Assembly (NCBI GenBank): GCA_037974965.1
Contig: JBBPFI010000003.1
Location: forward strand, 1,922,001-1,986,000
Source of the DNA: Dacryopinax spathularia
Taxonomy: Eukaryota; Basidiomycota; Dacrymycetes; Dacrymycetales; Dacrymycetaceae
DNA length: 64,000 nt
Reading direction: 5' to 3'
The translations under genes were made by a program, and so were the position numbers. The notes beneath the pieces are model-generated. The model was not told where the DNA came from and searched no databases. It saw nothing but the letters and a program-made list of their open reading frames with translations. Positions 48,176 to 60,234 of the stretch are shown in pieces (positions within the stretch are counted from its first letter, which is position 1; every line of letters begins with the position of its first letter).

Positions 48176-50110
48176 ATGTCCGACCCGGGTGCTCCTCCTG
48201 ATATTCCTGCTCCTCCTGGACAACAGGACAAGTAAGTCCTTTCGCTTTGAAGATCGGGTCATGCGAGCTAAACGTGCAACAGCGTCTACCTCATCGACCC
48301 ACAATATGCGCTGATATTCACCTACACCTGGGTATCAGTCGCCGCAGCCGCGATACTCTACCGATCCCCCAAGCTCTACAGGCGGATCCGGAATGCCTGG
48401 AAACGGGACGGGATCCACGGATGGGGTATCTACGAGGATATCTCGCCGCTTAACGTGGAGGAGGAAAAGGAGGCGCTGATTCATGGTGCTGCTATCAAGC
48501 GAACAGATAGTGTGCGATGGGTCAGCGTGTCTGGGCCTGTTAGGCTGCTCCGAGCGGCAGAAGCGCTGTTCAGGAATACGTTTGGTTGGGAGGTGAAGTA
48601 CCTGCGCCTCAGCGTCGGCCAGCGTACGTCCACCACGGGCTCCCTTGATATCTACTGACTCTCTTGCAGTCGTTCTGCTCGTCGGCTTCACCCTCACCCT
48701 CCTCCTCTGCTTAACCCTGAACTCCGAACTATATCTCAACTCCAACCGAGCAGGATTCATGGTCCTCTCCCTCCTCCCGCCCGTCTTCCTCCTCTCCACG
48801 AAAAATTCCCTCCTCGCATTCCTCCTCTCGATCGGGTACGAAAAGCTCAACTTCTTGCATCGCTGGGGAGGACGGATGATGTTCGTCCTTGCGTGCGTGC
48901 ATGGAGGGCTGTGGATCAATAATCGGATCATCAATGGTCAAGCCAGCTTGCTTCTCACGGAGGATAAGGAACGGAGGGGGATTGCGACGATCTCCGTGTT
49001 GACACTTATCGTGCTGACGAGCATTCGGCCGATCCGGATCTTCGCCTGGCAGTTCTTCTTCGCATCACAGTACGTTTCACGTCCCGAATCGTCATAACTT
49101 ATGTGCTGACGATACGCCAGCGTGGCGCTGTACGTGGCATTTTTCGTCTGCCTGAACTACCACACTCCCTACGCAGTGCCCTGGATATTCCCAGCCCTCG
49201 CCTTCTACGGCTGGGACATCGCAGTCCGCATGCTCCGTTTCCGGATGAAAGATGCCACCCTTCTACCAGTAGACGACCAGATGACGTTGGTCCATATCCC
49301 CGACGCGACCGGCGGGTGGCGTGGAGGGCAGCATGTCCGGCTGAGGATCTTTGTCGGGACGCAGGCGTTCCAGGCTCATCCACTCACCATCCTGAACTCG
49401 CCTGCGCCGAGAGCGGATACGACCCGGACGCAGGGGATGCTCCTCGCCGCGAGGGTTAATGGAGACTGGACCAGGGCGCTCAACCGCCTTGGGAAGACCA
49501 GGGCATGGGTCATGCTCGATGGGCCGTATGGAGGTGTTAACATGACTCCGAAGGAACGGGTGCTGCTCGTTGCGGGCGGATGTGGTGTTACCTTCACGCT
49601 CGGCGTGATGGACGAGCTCATTACTGCTGTTGAGAATGGTGATCGCCGGTTGAGGGAGATCGAGTGGGTGTGGTACATCCGGTCTTATGGTAAGCATATA
49701 CATTCTTACTGGACACGCCTGTTGACTCCCTTGAAGATTGCGTCAACTGGTTCGTCGCCCAACTGCAATCCCTCGCCCTCCGCGCACATGCCATGCCATT
49801 CCTCGACCTCCGCGTGCGCATCTTCCTCACCTGTCCCTGCGGCGACCCCCCGGAACTCCTCTCCTCCATCCCCGACTGCATCGTAACAACCGACAAACCC
49901 AAGATTGCCGACCTCCTCGAGCCCCTGCTAGACTTCGAGATCGAGGATGCCGAAGGGCGCAAGCCCGCCATGGGCGGCGGAGTGGGCGTTGCGGCCTGTG
50001 GGCCGGAGATGCTCGTCCGGCATGCGCAGAATGCTGTGGCTGCTATTAGTCCTGCTAGGGCGGCGAGGTGCGGCGGGGTGGAGGTGCATGCGGAGAGGTT
50101 CAATTTGTAG
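48176..50110 (+). CDS. FRE-type ferric/cupric reductase
   Basis: A plasma-membrane metalloreductase that passes electrons from NADPH via FAD and two hemes to Cu(II) or Fe(III) outside. Exons 48176-48231, 48283-48623, 48670-49069, 49121-49689 and 49737-50110 give 579 residues. TM1 is LIFTYTWVSVAAAAIL. The ferric-reductase membrane domain carries two His pairs about 14 residues apart: FLHRWGGRM / CVHGGLW and SHVALYV / NYHTPYA, the expected bis-heme ligands. The FAD motif is AFQAHPLTILN. NADPH motifs are VAGGCGVTFTLG and ACGPEMLV. Its position between CTR and the second X325 gene suggests cupric reduction for copper import. Gene order is suggestive only; iron reduction is equally possible biochemically. 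Confidence 0.93.
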
Positions 50111-50546
50111 TTACTGTAGTATCGGATGTATTACCTATCTGTACCAAGTCTATCCAAGGAGTCCAACCTTGCCTGGTTCGGGAAGCAGGCTCGTCCGGAG
50201 CTTGCGGTACCCTGTACTACCTCCGTACGGGAGGGTCAACCGTTCATGATGCCAAGCCCACCAACCGAGCAGGACGTCAAGTTCCGGGGTCTTAGTCTTC
50301 ATCTATCGACCATCTAAGATCTGCGGAAGAAGCCGCACACGACTTGTGGCTTGGACGCCAAGACTTGTTCACTTGTTGCTGTTTCCTCCGCACGACGAAA
50401 AGGGTCGATGGAGGTTCGGGACGGGAGGAAGGTTGATGCATGTCTTTCCTGGTACGTGGTGAGGAAGCCAGGCACGGAAAGTTGTCCGGATAGGATAAGC
50501 GGGCAATGGACGTGATGTTGTCACAAGTTTTCCGCCCCTTTTGAGG
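50111..50546. other. Intergenic between the FRE-type reductase and X325/BIM1-like gene 2
   Basis: It carries the reductase 3' UTR and the upstream region of the next gene. Nothing else is seen. Confidence 0.45.
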
Positions 50547-50558
50547 TATAAGAGCTGG
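50547..50558 (+). promoter_or_regulatory. TATA box overlapping a candidate Cuf1-type copper element
   Basis: TATAAGAGCTGG lies about 65-75 bp upstream of the ATG at 50622. TATAAG is a plausible TATA box. The last ten bases fit the fission yeast CuSE consensus D(T/A)DDHGCTGD, which is degenerate enough to occur often by chance. Confidence 0.35.
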
Positions 50559-50621
50559 AGTTTGCATGGGCTATTGGAGCATGCTGCGACTGGAGCCTGA
50601 TCCCCTTGTTTCTCTCTAAAG

Positions 50622-51480
50622 ATGTTCTCCGCGCTGCTTGTTCTCGCTTTTTCGGCCCTCCCAGCCTTCGCCCACTTCACCCTCAACTACCCTCCTCCTA
50701 GAGGCCCATTCGTAGCTGTAAGTTCCTACTTCTCTCTCCCTTCCATTCGGCAATTCCATGGCTGACCCACCGTAGCAAAAAGAACTCTCCTTCTGCTCCG
50801 GCTACCCCACAGGCGCCCGCTCGCCCTTCCCCCTCATCGGAGGCGTCATCGACATATCGAACCATCACCCCTCCTGCCAAGTCGGCGCATGGATCAGCTT
50901 CGACGCCGACCCTACCCAGTTCGTGCAGTTTAACCATACCGACAACGGAACTGAATATGTGGGTCCTGTTGCTCCTTCAAGAACACTGGGAAAGGGCTGA
51001 TCGGGCGGGCAGGGGATGCTGCATGGGTTTATTCCTATGAACTGGCAGGGCGATATTTGTTTTCCCGTCGATATTGAGAGCCTCGGCGTTCCGGGCGTGG
51101 GCAATGGCACGCTGGCGACGATCCAAGTGCAGTATAACGGCGGCGACGGTGCTCTCTTCGACGTAAGCTTCTTCCATCCCCATCCCAGGTGTGTCGCAGG
51201 CTTAGTAGATGGATGACAGTGCGCCGATGTCGTCCTCCTTGCCAACTACAGTGTCCCGTCCAACGCGACTTGTACCAATTCGACCGCGGCGACCAACTCG
51301 TCTTCCGATAGCAGTATTACGGCGCTTCCGACTGCTACGCCGAGCAGCAGTAGTGCGAGCAAGGGCACGTCCAGCGGGTCGGGCTCGAAGGGTGCTGCAC
51401 TCGGCGTAGATGTGCGCTCCGTTGGGACTACGCTTGGAGTGCTGTTTGTTACTGGGGTTACAGTATTGCTGAGCTTCTGA
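50622..51480 (+). CDS. X325/BIM1-like copper-binding GPI-anchored protein 2
   Basis: Paralogue of the protein at 41,387-42,316. Exons 50622-50717, 50776-50958, 51013-51162 and 51220-51480 give 229 residues. The signal peptide ends in PAFA and exposes HFTLNYPPPRG, so the mature protein again starts with His. QKELSFCSGYPTGARSPFPL, NHHPSCQVG (two adjacent His near the expected second ligand), FDADPTQF and YNGGDGALFDCADVVL align closely with paralogue 1. A Ser/Thr-rich stalk and a hydrophobic C-terminus (TTLGVLFVTGVTVLLSF) form a GPI signal. One intron present in paralogue 1 (after ATC AG) is absent here. It follows the FRE-type reductase on the same strand. Confidence 0.9.
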
Positions 51481-52022
51481 GCCTAAAGACTGGGTAGGGA
51501 AGCCAAGCATGTCCGTCGGGCGTCCTCGAAGAACCGCAGGACAGGCAGGTCTACCCAGTTCAAAGCCGGTAGGTACATAACTTCCCGCGTTCTAGGAGGG
51601 CAACCCGCCGAGCCAGTGGGACTAGCATTCATCCCTTCATAGCCAGGGATCAGAAAGAATACAATCGGCGGTCGAATCCGTATCAATGATCGATCACGTG
51701 ACAACGTCGCCTTGAGAGCCACACTCAGCATGACAATCGAACATATGCTGATGTTGTCGCAATTGTTGACATTGATATTGCTACCAGAGCCAGTGTAAAG
51801 GCAAGCTGACAGACGTCGGATGATAGAGAGACTGCGGCGAGCATTGCCCCATTAACAATAGCGAGATTGCCGTATGAGTGATCGTCATCGGCATTGGATT
51901 GCCTCCGCTGCGGGGCGGCGTAACACGCAACGACCGCACACACACAGCCGTCCATCTCGTAACTTCACACAGCGTACTCATCACCTTCTGCCCCTTCATC
52001 CTTCCAACTCACTGTCGACATC
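51481..52022. other. Intergenic upstream of the Rab GTPase
   Basis: It carries the X325-2 3' end and the GTPase promoter. Nothing else is seen. Confidence 0.45.
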
Positions 52023-52880
<858 letters not shown>

Positions 52881-53110
52881 ACTTGCGCTTGGCTTCCTCT
52901 GGTGCTCCAAGGAGCACGACGTTCCGGTTCGCGTTATCTCTCTCCTGTATACCACGTTAATCCTGTTCTCTTTTTCTCTGCGCTCCTACTGTCGGTCTTG
53001 TACAGCCGTGCCAATATACGGATACAAGAGCTCTCTCTACTCGATGGATATGACAGATTGACGGCGCACGCGGCGTCGTCGTTGGGTATCATGCGCTCGG
53101 GGCGAAGGGG

Positions 53111-55826
53111 TTAATCGTCAATGCCCACCGCGCCTGCCCAGTTCCCCCCTCTCCAAGCCTTGATCCTCTCCGGTCCCCACTCGTTGTACATCTCCCTTGT
53201 CGTAAGACACTCCTGGAGCTCCGACGTCCGCGAGAACTGCGCCATGCCTCGCCAGGCGTCCAGTCTTGTGTCCTTTGCTGGCCGGATGGCGAGTGGTGCG
53301 CCGAACGGCAGGGACTGCGCGACCTCGTACTGCAGTCGTTCTGGCAGACCTGGGAGCTGGGCCGGTCCTCCAGTGATATGGATGTTCTGCGTACAGTTCA
53401 GTACCGATTCACACATTAGGCGTAGTCGGACGCACCCGACTAAGTCGATCCCTCTGCTCATCATCAAAGCTCCTCAGAATCCCCGTCAGCACCTCCCCCA
53501 GCCCCGCACAGTCCACACCAGCAATACTCGGGTTAAACCACGCCTCCGGGACGCGGATCCGCTCCGTGTTCAGCCAGAGCTGGTAGTTCGCAGCGACGTT
53601 GTTCTCTGGCGGGATGGGCCGGAAGGCGTCCAGCAGTGCCGAGCGGCGGTTTTCGCGCGCGGCAAAGGTGAGGGAGACGTCGAATGTCGGGTCGTGGGTG
53701 AGGAGCTTGGATTCGAGCGCTTCGAGGCGGGCAAAGTCGTCCTCTTCGTCATCGTCGTCTTCTGCTCCTTGCTGGATCACCACTGTCAGCCGCCATAGCC
53801 GTACGGTGGAATGATGAACAACCCACGATCTTGCGATAGATCGCCCAGTCCTCATCGTCGGCGCCGAACATATCCTCTGCGTTCCGCTTTCGTCGCTTGC
53901 TGCCGGTCGGCGTATCAGCCGCGAGGTTGGCGATACTCCGCATCCTCTGTTGAGCAGCCATGCTCTTCCTGTCCGACAGAGCAGCCTGTTTCCGCTTGCG
54001 GTCCTTGATCTTCTCGATGATTGCCTGCATCCCACGTCAAGATCTGGACCAGAGTGCTAAAGCTAAGGGAGTTGCTGCGCACCTCGTGCTCTCGCTTGAG
54101 CTTATCAGTCCATCCCTTCAGATCTCTCTCCCTCTCGTCCTCCTCCTCCTTCTCCGCCTGCCGTTTCCGCTCCTCCTCCCTCTCCTTCTCCGCCCTCACC
54201 CTCATCCGCGCATCATACCCCGCCTTCATCAGCCTCTGCTTCCTCTTCTCCTTCAGTTCCTCCTCGTTCAACTCCGAATCCGGCCTGTCGAGCAGGGGGA
54301 ACGTAGGCGGCGTCTCGTCCGCCACTGGCTCCTCGAGGCCGGCCTCTTTCCGCCTAGCAGCGGCGATGGATGCCTCGAGCTTCCGCACGACCGTCTCGAA
54401 CTCGGCTTCGCTCTCGAACCCGTGATCCTCTAGCCGCGCGAGGTAGGACGAGCGTTTCTCCTTGTCCCGCCACTCGCGGAGCTTGGTGTAGTACTCCAGG
54501 TTGTTCTCTTTCTCGATGAGCTAGGACGCATATCAACGGCTGTGCCATAAAAGAATGAGAGAAGGTGATACGTACCTTCTCCATCCGGATCCGTGCGCTT
54601 GTCTCCTGTAGCCTCTTGCCCGCCTCGCGCCGTTTCTCGGCCTGTCGCTCGAGCTCCTCCTCAGTGAGCTGCTGCACCGCCTACAGAACAATCAGCACAC
54701 AACACCGGGCAACATGAAGCTGATTCAAGGCGTACCACAGCGACGAACGGGAACTGGACGATCTTCGTGAACTGCTTCAGCCTGAGCGGATCCGCCAGCT
54801 CGCGCACTTTATCAATATAGCTCCCCGGCGTGAATTCGCATAACGACTGTAACATCCACTGCCTCTCGCACATCAGCCATCGAGCCTCCTGACAAGGTGG
54901 GGAGGGGAAAGGGACATACAGCCGCCTGAGCCTGCGTGACGCGCGTCGGGAACCCGGGGTACTTGAGCTGCACGTACTTGAGCAGCAGGTCGATTGCTTG
55001 CGTGCCGCCGAACGGGATGCGCCGGGCTTGGGACATTTGGGTCTTGCCGTCTAGGACGGGCCAGATGTTTGTCGATTGGGAGTTGAAGGAGACGACGATG
55101 CCGTCTAGGGGTGCTTGGGATTGCGGGGATGGGGAGTTGGCGTATAAGGAGAAATAGCCGTCGGGGCCGTAGAGGACGGAGGGGACGGTGTATGCCTCGA
55201 ATAGGAGCTCGGAGATGACTATATACGGGTGTCAGTGATGAAGTTCTAGCCAGGTAGAAGGTACAGTGGACGCACATGCCCTAGATGCCAAAGGCGTCGC
55301 AAACCTCTCCGTCATAACGACCGTATGATCAACCTTGTCATCATCAATGCCCAGCTTGATGAACGTCCAGTCAAACGCGGCCTCCATGATCTCCGGATTG
55401 ACGCATATATCGCCATCAAAGGGGGATTTCGCATTGCTGCGTGTCGTCGCGTCGTCTACCAGCTCGTTGCCGAATAGCAAGACAGGCGTGTTCGTCTTCC
55501 TGTCTCGATACTTGGAGACGAGGTTGTCGACGACGATGTAGGGGTCGTCGTCCTTTCCGAACCCAGCGCGGAAGTTTGTTGCTCCTGCGAGACGGTCAGC
55601 TTGATATCAGTGAAGGAAAAGAAGTAGCCGTACCATTGTCGATGACTATTGGTACCCGGTCCGGATAGTAGTCCTCCCTGTAGTTGGACAGCACAGGGAT
55701 GTACGGCGTCGTTGGCGGTACGCCGATGGGCACTACGGGCGGCTCGAAGGGTGAAGTGCTGCCAGACGCCTCCGCACCGTCCATCTCCACGTCCATCGCC
55801 GTGTTTGGTGGTACAGCGACGGGCAT
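53111..55826 (-). CDS. ARP5: Actin-related protein ARP5, INO80 complex subunit
   Basis: A nuclear actin-related protein that forms a module of the INO80 chromatin remodeler. The actin-like N-terminal half has VPIVIDNGT, NFRAGFG, FDGDICVNPEIMEAAFDWTF, TERFATPLASR, ELLFEAYTVPSVLYG and GGTQAIDLLLKYVQLKYP. A long charged insert typical of ARP5 then follows (about 250 residues), with coiled-coil Lys/Glu/Arg runs such as EREEERKRQAEKEEEDERERD. The actin fold resumes with EAWFNPSIAGVDCAGLGEVL, NIHITGGPAQLPGLPERLQ, DAWRGMAQFS and EMYNEWGPERIKAWRGGNW. At least eight short introns break the frame. The start MPVAVPPNTAMDVEM is the first Met in frame with the actin domain. Confidence 0.94.
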
Positions 55827-57036
55827 CGTTGGTCAGACACCGTAACGTCGGCGTCAACGAGCGCTGAACATTGACGATCAGACCGCCGCCCATCGACGCC
55901 GAGGACCCTGGAACATCTCGGAGCCGAGAGCAGAAACGCCGGGCAGTCAGAAGTCGCGAAGTCAATCTTTGGCGCTTCATTCTCTGCCCTACGTCGGTAT
56001 ATGCAGGGATGCCCGATGCCCTCTTCATCGGTCATATTAGCGTTCATTTCATAAGACAGACCAGCCAGCCCAAATCAGGCACCTCATCCTTGGCCAATGT
56101 CTCCACCGAGACATCAAATCCGCCTTTGTGCTCACGTGCGGCATTCTCTAGAACATTGACCTTAGCTTTTACCCATTTCCCCGCCATCGCCCCCTTGCAT
56201 AGTTCTCCGCCCGGCGATCCACACCCGCCAAGTGACAGCGCGTGAACGCCTTTTCCCTCAGGCCCGACGGCGGACTTGCATGGTACCCGCCTGAAAACGA
56301 GTCACCCACTACTGCCCGCGTAAACGATCAAGCCGCCCGGGTTCGGGAAGCTCGGTTGAGCCCAGCCACAGCGTGGTCACACGGTCAAGTTCCCCGCGAT
56401 ATCAACCCCGCCTTCGTTTGACCTTTGCGGGCAACACAACACAACGATTTGGTCATTAGTGAGCCACTTGATTTCGGTGAGTTCACCGCCGCTCTCTGCC
56501 AAATAATGATGATGGGCTTTGGGTGGGCACTGTAGGGACGCTCGAACATTCTCTGTCTGTCTCCCCCGCGTTCGTTAGATCCGATTTTGTCTGGGCAGCT
56601 TCTAGACAGACGGGAGCAAATCGAATGGGTTTGCCACTTCGCATGTCCGAGTCCAGTGCGCGCCTTCGCGTACTTACCTCCGACCGCAGTGTGGGCCCCC
56701 GCCAATCACGGTGTAAAGAAATTGTCGCAATCACCTGTCCATCGATGGCAAAACCAATTATGGTCGCAGCCGGCGGGGTTCAAGCGACCTCAGGGGAGAT
56801 GAAGGGGAATGGAAGACGGCCGGTCGTCTGGATCTGACACGCCCACGCCCGTGTCAGGCTTGATAGAAGATCCAGGCACGCCCGGGCGGGGCGGGTGGGC
56901 AAAGGCCTTTCGGCATATAAGGCTCGGAGAAGCAGACCGTCGTCCCCTTCTGTCGACGCCGTCGTCCTGCCCCGTTCTTGTCGACGCTGCCCGTTTCCCT
57001 TCCTTTCCCCTCTGAGCGACGCCCCCCTATCTAACC
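55827..57036. other. Intergenic: divergent region between ARP5 and the MFS gene
   Basis: About 1.2 kb. It holds the ARP5 promoter on the left and the MFS promoter on the right. No gene is supported; several antisense frames are open by chance. Confidence 0.5.
56914..56920 (+). promoter_or_regulatory. TATA box of the MFS transporter gene
   Basis: CATATAA lies about 117 bp upstream of the ATG, followed by a pyrimidine-rich leader at about 56,965-57,012. Confidence 0.5.
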
Positions 57037-59164
57037 ATGTCTGGCACTTTCGACCCTGAGAAGGCAGAGGAGCTGCATATCGACACTCCCCCCGGCGTTG
57101 ACCTAGACGACGTGGACCTCGACCAAGTCGGAGAACGCGAGGGCTACGTGCTCGACGCCAACGTCTACCGAGCAGAGCACGGCGGCAAGGCACTCAAGAC
57201 CGCCGCGGACGGGAAAACGATCCTGATCCCGCAGCCCTCGGACGACGTGGAGCACGACCCCCTGCTCTGGCCTCAGTTCCGGAAGAACCTGCTCTTGATC
57301 ATCATCTCGTGGGCGGCCTTCCTGCCCGATTACGGCTCGGCTACGGGCGCGGTAACTCTTCTTCCGCAATCGGCAATCTGGGGCATGTCGCAGGACACGG
57401 TAAACCACTCGCAGGTTCGCATGCGCTCCAGTCTGTTCTCCCGGTCTTAGTATCCTGAATCTGTGTCTTTGCAGGTCGGAAATGTGTTCATGCTCGGCGC
57501 GGGCGGTGTATTCGTGACCATCTTTGGTGCCTACTTTGGCCGTCTGCCGACGCTCTTCTGGTTCCTCGTGATGGCCTTCTGGACGGCGGCGTGGTGCGCA
57601 GGTAGCAAGACATTTAATGAGTTCATGGCGGCTCGGATCCTGAACGTACGTCTTCCTTTGCTCGTTTCGTTCAGGATTTGGGCTTATGTGGCTCCAATCT
57701 GTAGGGATTCTTCTCCACAGTCGCTCAAGATGAGTAGAGTTCTCCTTCTTGTTGAAAGATAGACTGACAATCTGTGCACGCGGTGGTCTCATGTTCATCA
57801 AGGACTTGTTCTTCTTCCATGAACACGCTCGCAAGATCAATATCTGGAGGTAAGGACCCCTTATTGGCCCTCCTGTCGGACCCTTGCTGAGGAATGTTGC
57901 AGTTCCTTCATTATCCTGAGCCCGTACTTCGGTCCCCTTATTGCTGGTGAGTGGCCCGTGGAGCGAACGGTCACCTGGAAGTCGCGCGGCGTCTGACCGA
58001 CTCCTCAGCTTTCATCATCAACACGCTCTCATGGGAGATCCCGTTCTGGGTATACACGGCCATGACCGGCCTTGCCCTCGTCTCCGTCATCCTATTCGGC
58101 GAAGAGACATTCTACAACCGCCACGTCCCCATCTCGCAGCAGCCTCCGCGCAAATCCCGGTTCCTGCGACTCATCGGCGTCGAGCAATGGCGCACCAACC
58201 TGCTCGGGAACAGCTTTGCGGAGGCCTGCTGGCGGCCTGTTAAGGTCCTCTCCCGGCCGACGGTCCTCATCTGCGTCCTGTACTATCTGTTCACGTTCGC
58301 TTGGGTCGTCGGCATCAACACGACTCTGGCAATCTTCGTTACGCCTCTGTACAACTTTGGTCCTAAGCAGATCGGTGCGTTCGGCCGAGCCGGTCATTCG
58401 TAGAGTGAGACTGACTGTGAGAATAGGCTTCTTCTACTTCACCCCTGTTGTGGCTGCGATTCTTGGCGAGCTTGTCGGCCATTGGCTGCACGACTACCTC
58501 GCAAAGATCTACACGAAGACGCACGGTGGTCACTTTGAGCCAGAAGCGCGGTTGTGGGCTATCTTCATCAGCGAGCCGGTACGCTGTCCTTCATATACTC
58601 ATGCGTGCGACAGTTATTGAGACTTCGTAGTTCATGCTCGCTGGCTTGATTGGCGTCGGCTTCGCCCTCGAGCGCGCTTATCATTTCATGATCCTCGCCC
58701 TGTTCTGGGGCTTGTACGTGTTTGGCATCAGTACGTGCCTTCTTGCCTATTCATCGGAAGCATGTTGACGAAAGAAACAGTGATTACGACCGTCGCGCTG
58801 AACGCATATAACCTCGACTGTTATGGTGAGGGAAGCGGAGAGATCGCCGCATGGATCAACTTCTCCAGAACTACCGGGGTGAGTCCTCCGTCTGTTCTGA
58901 CTACCGAGCCCGTGGCTGACCCAACTCTTAGGGCTTCATCGTCAGGTTCGCACTCCCGCCGGCTAATGACCACTATTCAGCTGCTGACGCTTCTCTATCT
59001 CTAGCTACTTCCAAGTCTCCTGGGCCCAGTCCCTCGGCACAGAAGTCTCCTTCGGGACACAGGCCGCCATCTGCGGCTTTGTATTCATCGCCATCGTCTT
59101 CCTGCTCTTCTTTGGGAAACGGCTCAGGCAGTGGTCCGGCCCGCTGCAGTTCAAGACTTACTAG
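57037..59164 (+). CDS. Major facilitator superfamily transporter
   Basis: A 12-TM proton-coupled transporter; substrate unknown. The N-terminus is long, acidic and cytosolic (GVDLDDVDLDQVGEREGYV, then PLLWPQFRKNLLLI, a common start of fungal DHA1-type MFS proteins). TM segments include LLIIISWAAFLPDYGSATGA, NVFMLGAGGVFVTIFGAYFG, LFWFLVMAFWTAAW, LICVLYYLFTFAWVVGINT, LWAIFISEPFMLAGLIGVGF and AAICGFVFIAIVFLLFF. The loop between the two halves carries the basic PPRKSRFLRLIGVEQW. The C-terminus is KRLRQWSGPLQFKTY. About eight introns interrupt it. It does not fall in the copper cluster. Similar proteins are often annotated as general or multidrug transporters, which says little about the substrate. 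Confidence 0.88.
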
Positions 59165-59490
59165 GTTTAGGTTTGGGAGAGGGATTTGGGAGAGAGAGGA
59201 GAGAGGAAAGTACTATGGATGTATACGTATTTTACGAGCTTATAATAAGCATTCTTGTTTTGCGATGTTCAGCTTCTCGAGGGCGAGATGACCTCCGGAT
59301 ACGAGGGGCTCTGCATTCGGCTCCGGGTGTGGCGCCCTGATCGGGCCTCGGCGCGTCACGCTTCCGGCTTGTGATCGGGGCGACGCCGCCATCACTCGCT
59401 GTGCGGACACACAGTCCTTCCCCTGCCCATTATCCTGTTGTACATAACCCACTTATTCTGTAACCTGCTCGCAGCAAGCTTGGGAGCAAT
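59165..59490. other. Intergenic between the MFS gene and UBE2W
   Basis: It carries the MFS 3' UTR and the UBE2W promoter. Nothing else is seen. Confidence 0.5.
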
Positions 59491-60234
59491 ATGACCACTA
59501 TCTCGAAGAAGAGGCTGACGAAGGAGCTGAGAGAACTGCAGAACAACGGACCGCCAACCGGTAAGCGCCGTCCCACCACCCCTGCCCCTGAGCCGCCGCC
59601 GCTTCTACGCCCAGCTTACCTATCGTCCAGGAATCGGCATCGTCTCAGCCGACGACTTCGAATGCTGGCTGTTCACCATCGAAGTCCTCGGCAACACACT
59701 CTACGAAGGGGAGAAGTTCTGCCTCCGATTCCGGTTTCCCAATAACTATCCTATCGAGAGCCCGGAGGTGACGTTCGTGGTGGATGAGAAATGGACTGCG
59801 CCTGTGCATCCGCATGTGTATTCTAACGGACATGTGCGTATATGCTGTTTATTGTTGAGTGGGGAGAGATTCTGATGAGGGGATAGATATGTGCTTCTAT
59901 CTTGGGTATGTCGATGTGGAGCCTCATTAGAAGAGGTCGGACCTGATGGGGGGGTGCAGGGAATGAATGGTCACCGGTTCTGTCGGTTATATCAGTATGC
60001 TTGACACTGCAGTCCATGCTAGCTTCATGCACCAGCAAGCAAAGGTGCGCCTGTCCTGATAGCCGGCCGAAGCCCAATCTGATATCAATCCCCGCAGACC
60101 GCCAGATAACGATCGTTATGTCCTCCACGCTCCGCTCAGTCCGAAGAAGACGAGGTTCCACTATGATGACGATACGTGCGTACCCTTCCGGGGTCTGGCC
60201 TTGGATGAGTGGCTGATGATGCTGCAGCGTATGA
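59491..60234 (+). CDS. UBE2W: Ubiquitin-conjugating enzyme E2 of the UBE2W type
   Basis: An E2 whose animal orthologue puts ubiquitin on the alpha-amino group of disordered N-termini. Six exons: 59491-59560, 59631-59833, 59887-59905, 59960-60044, 60098-60175, 60228-60234, giving 153 residues (animal UBE2W has 151). The N-helix is SKKRLTKELRELQNNGPP; then TLYEGEKFCLRFRFPNNYP and VHPHVYSNGHICASIL with the catalytic Cys. The E2 signature HPN is replaced by HPH, a UBE2W trait. NEWSPVLSV, SMLASCTSKQRPPDN and PKKTRFHYDDDTV complete the W-type C-terminus. The catalytic Cys lies in a 19-nt exon and the last coding exon has 7 nt. All splice sites are GT/AG. It precedes MPH1 on the same strand. Confidence 0.9.

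Noticed and set aside
55733-56047. An upstream minus-strand frame starting MNANMTDEEG that could extend ARP5
   Set aside because: It is in a different frame from the actin domain and no splice pair joins it cleanly; ARP5 proteins normally start close to the Met chosen.
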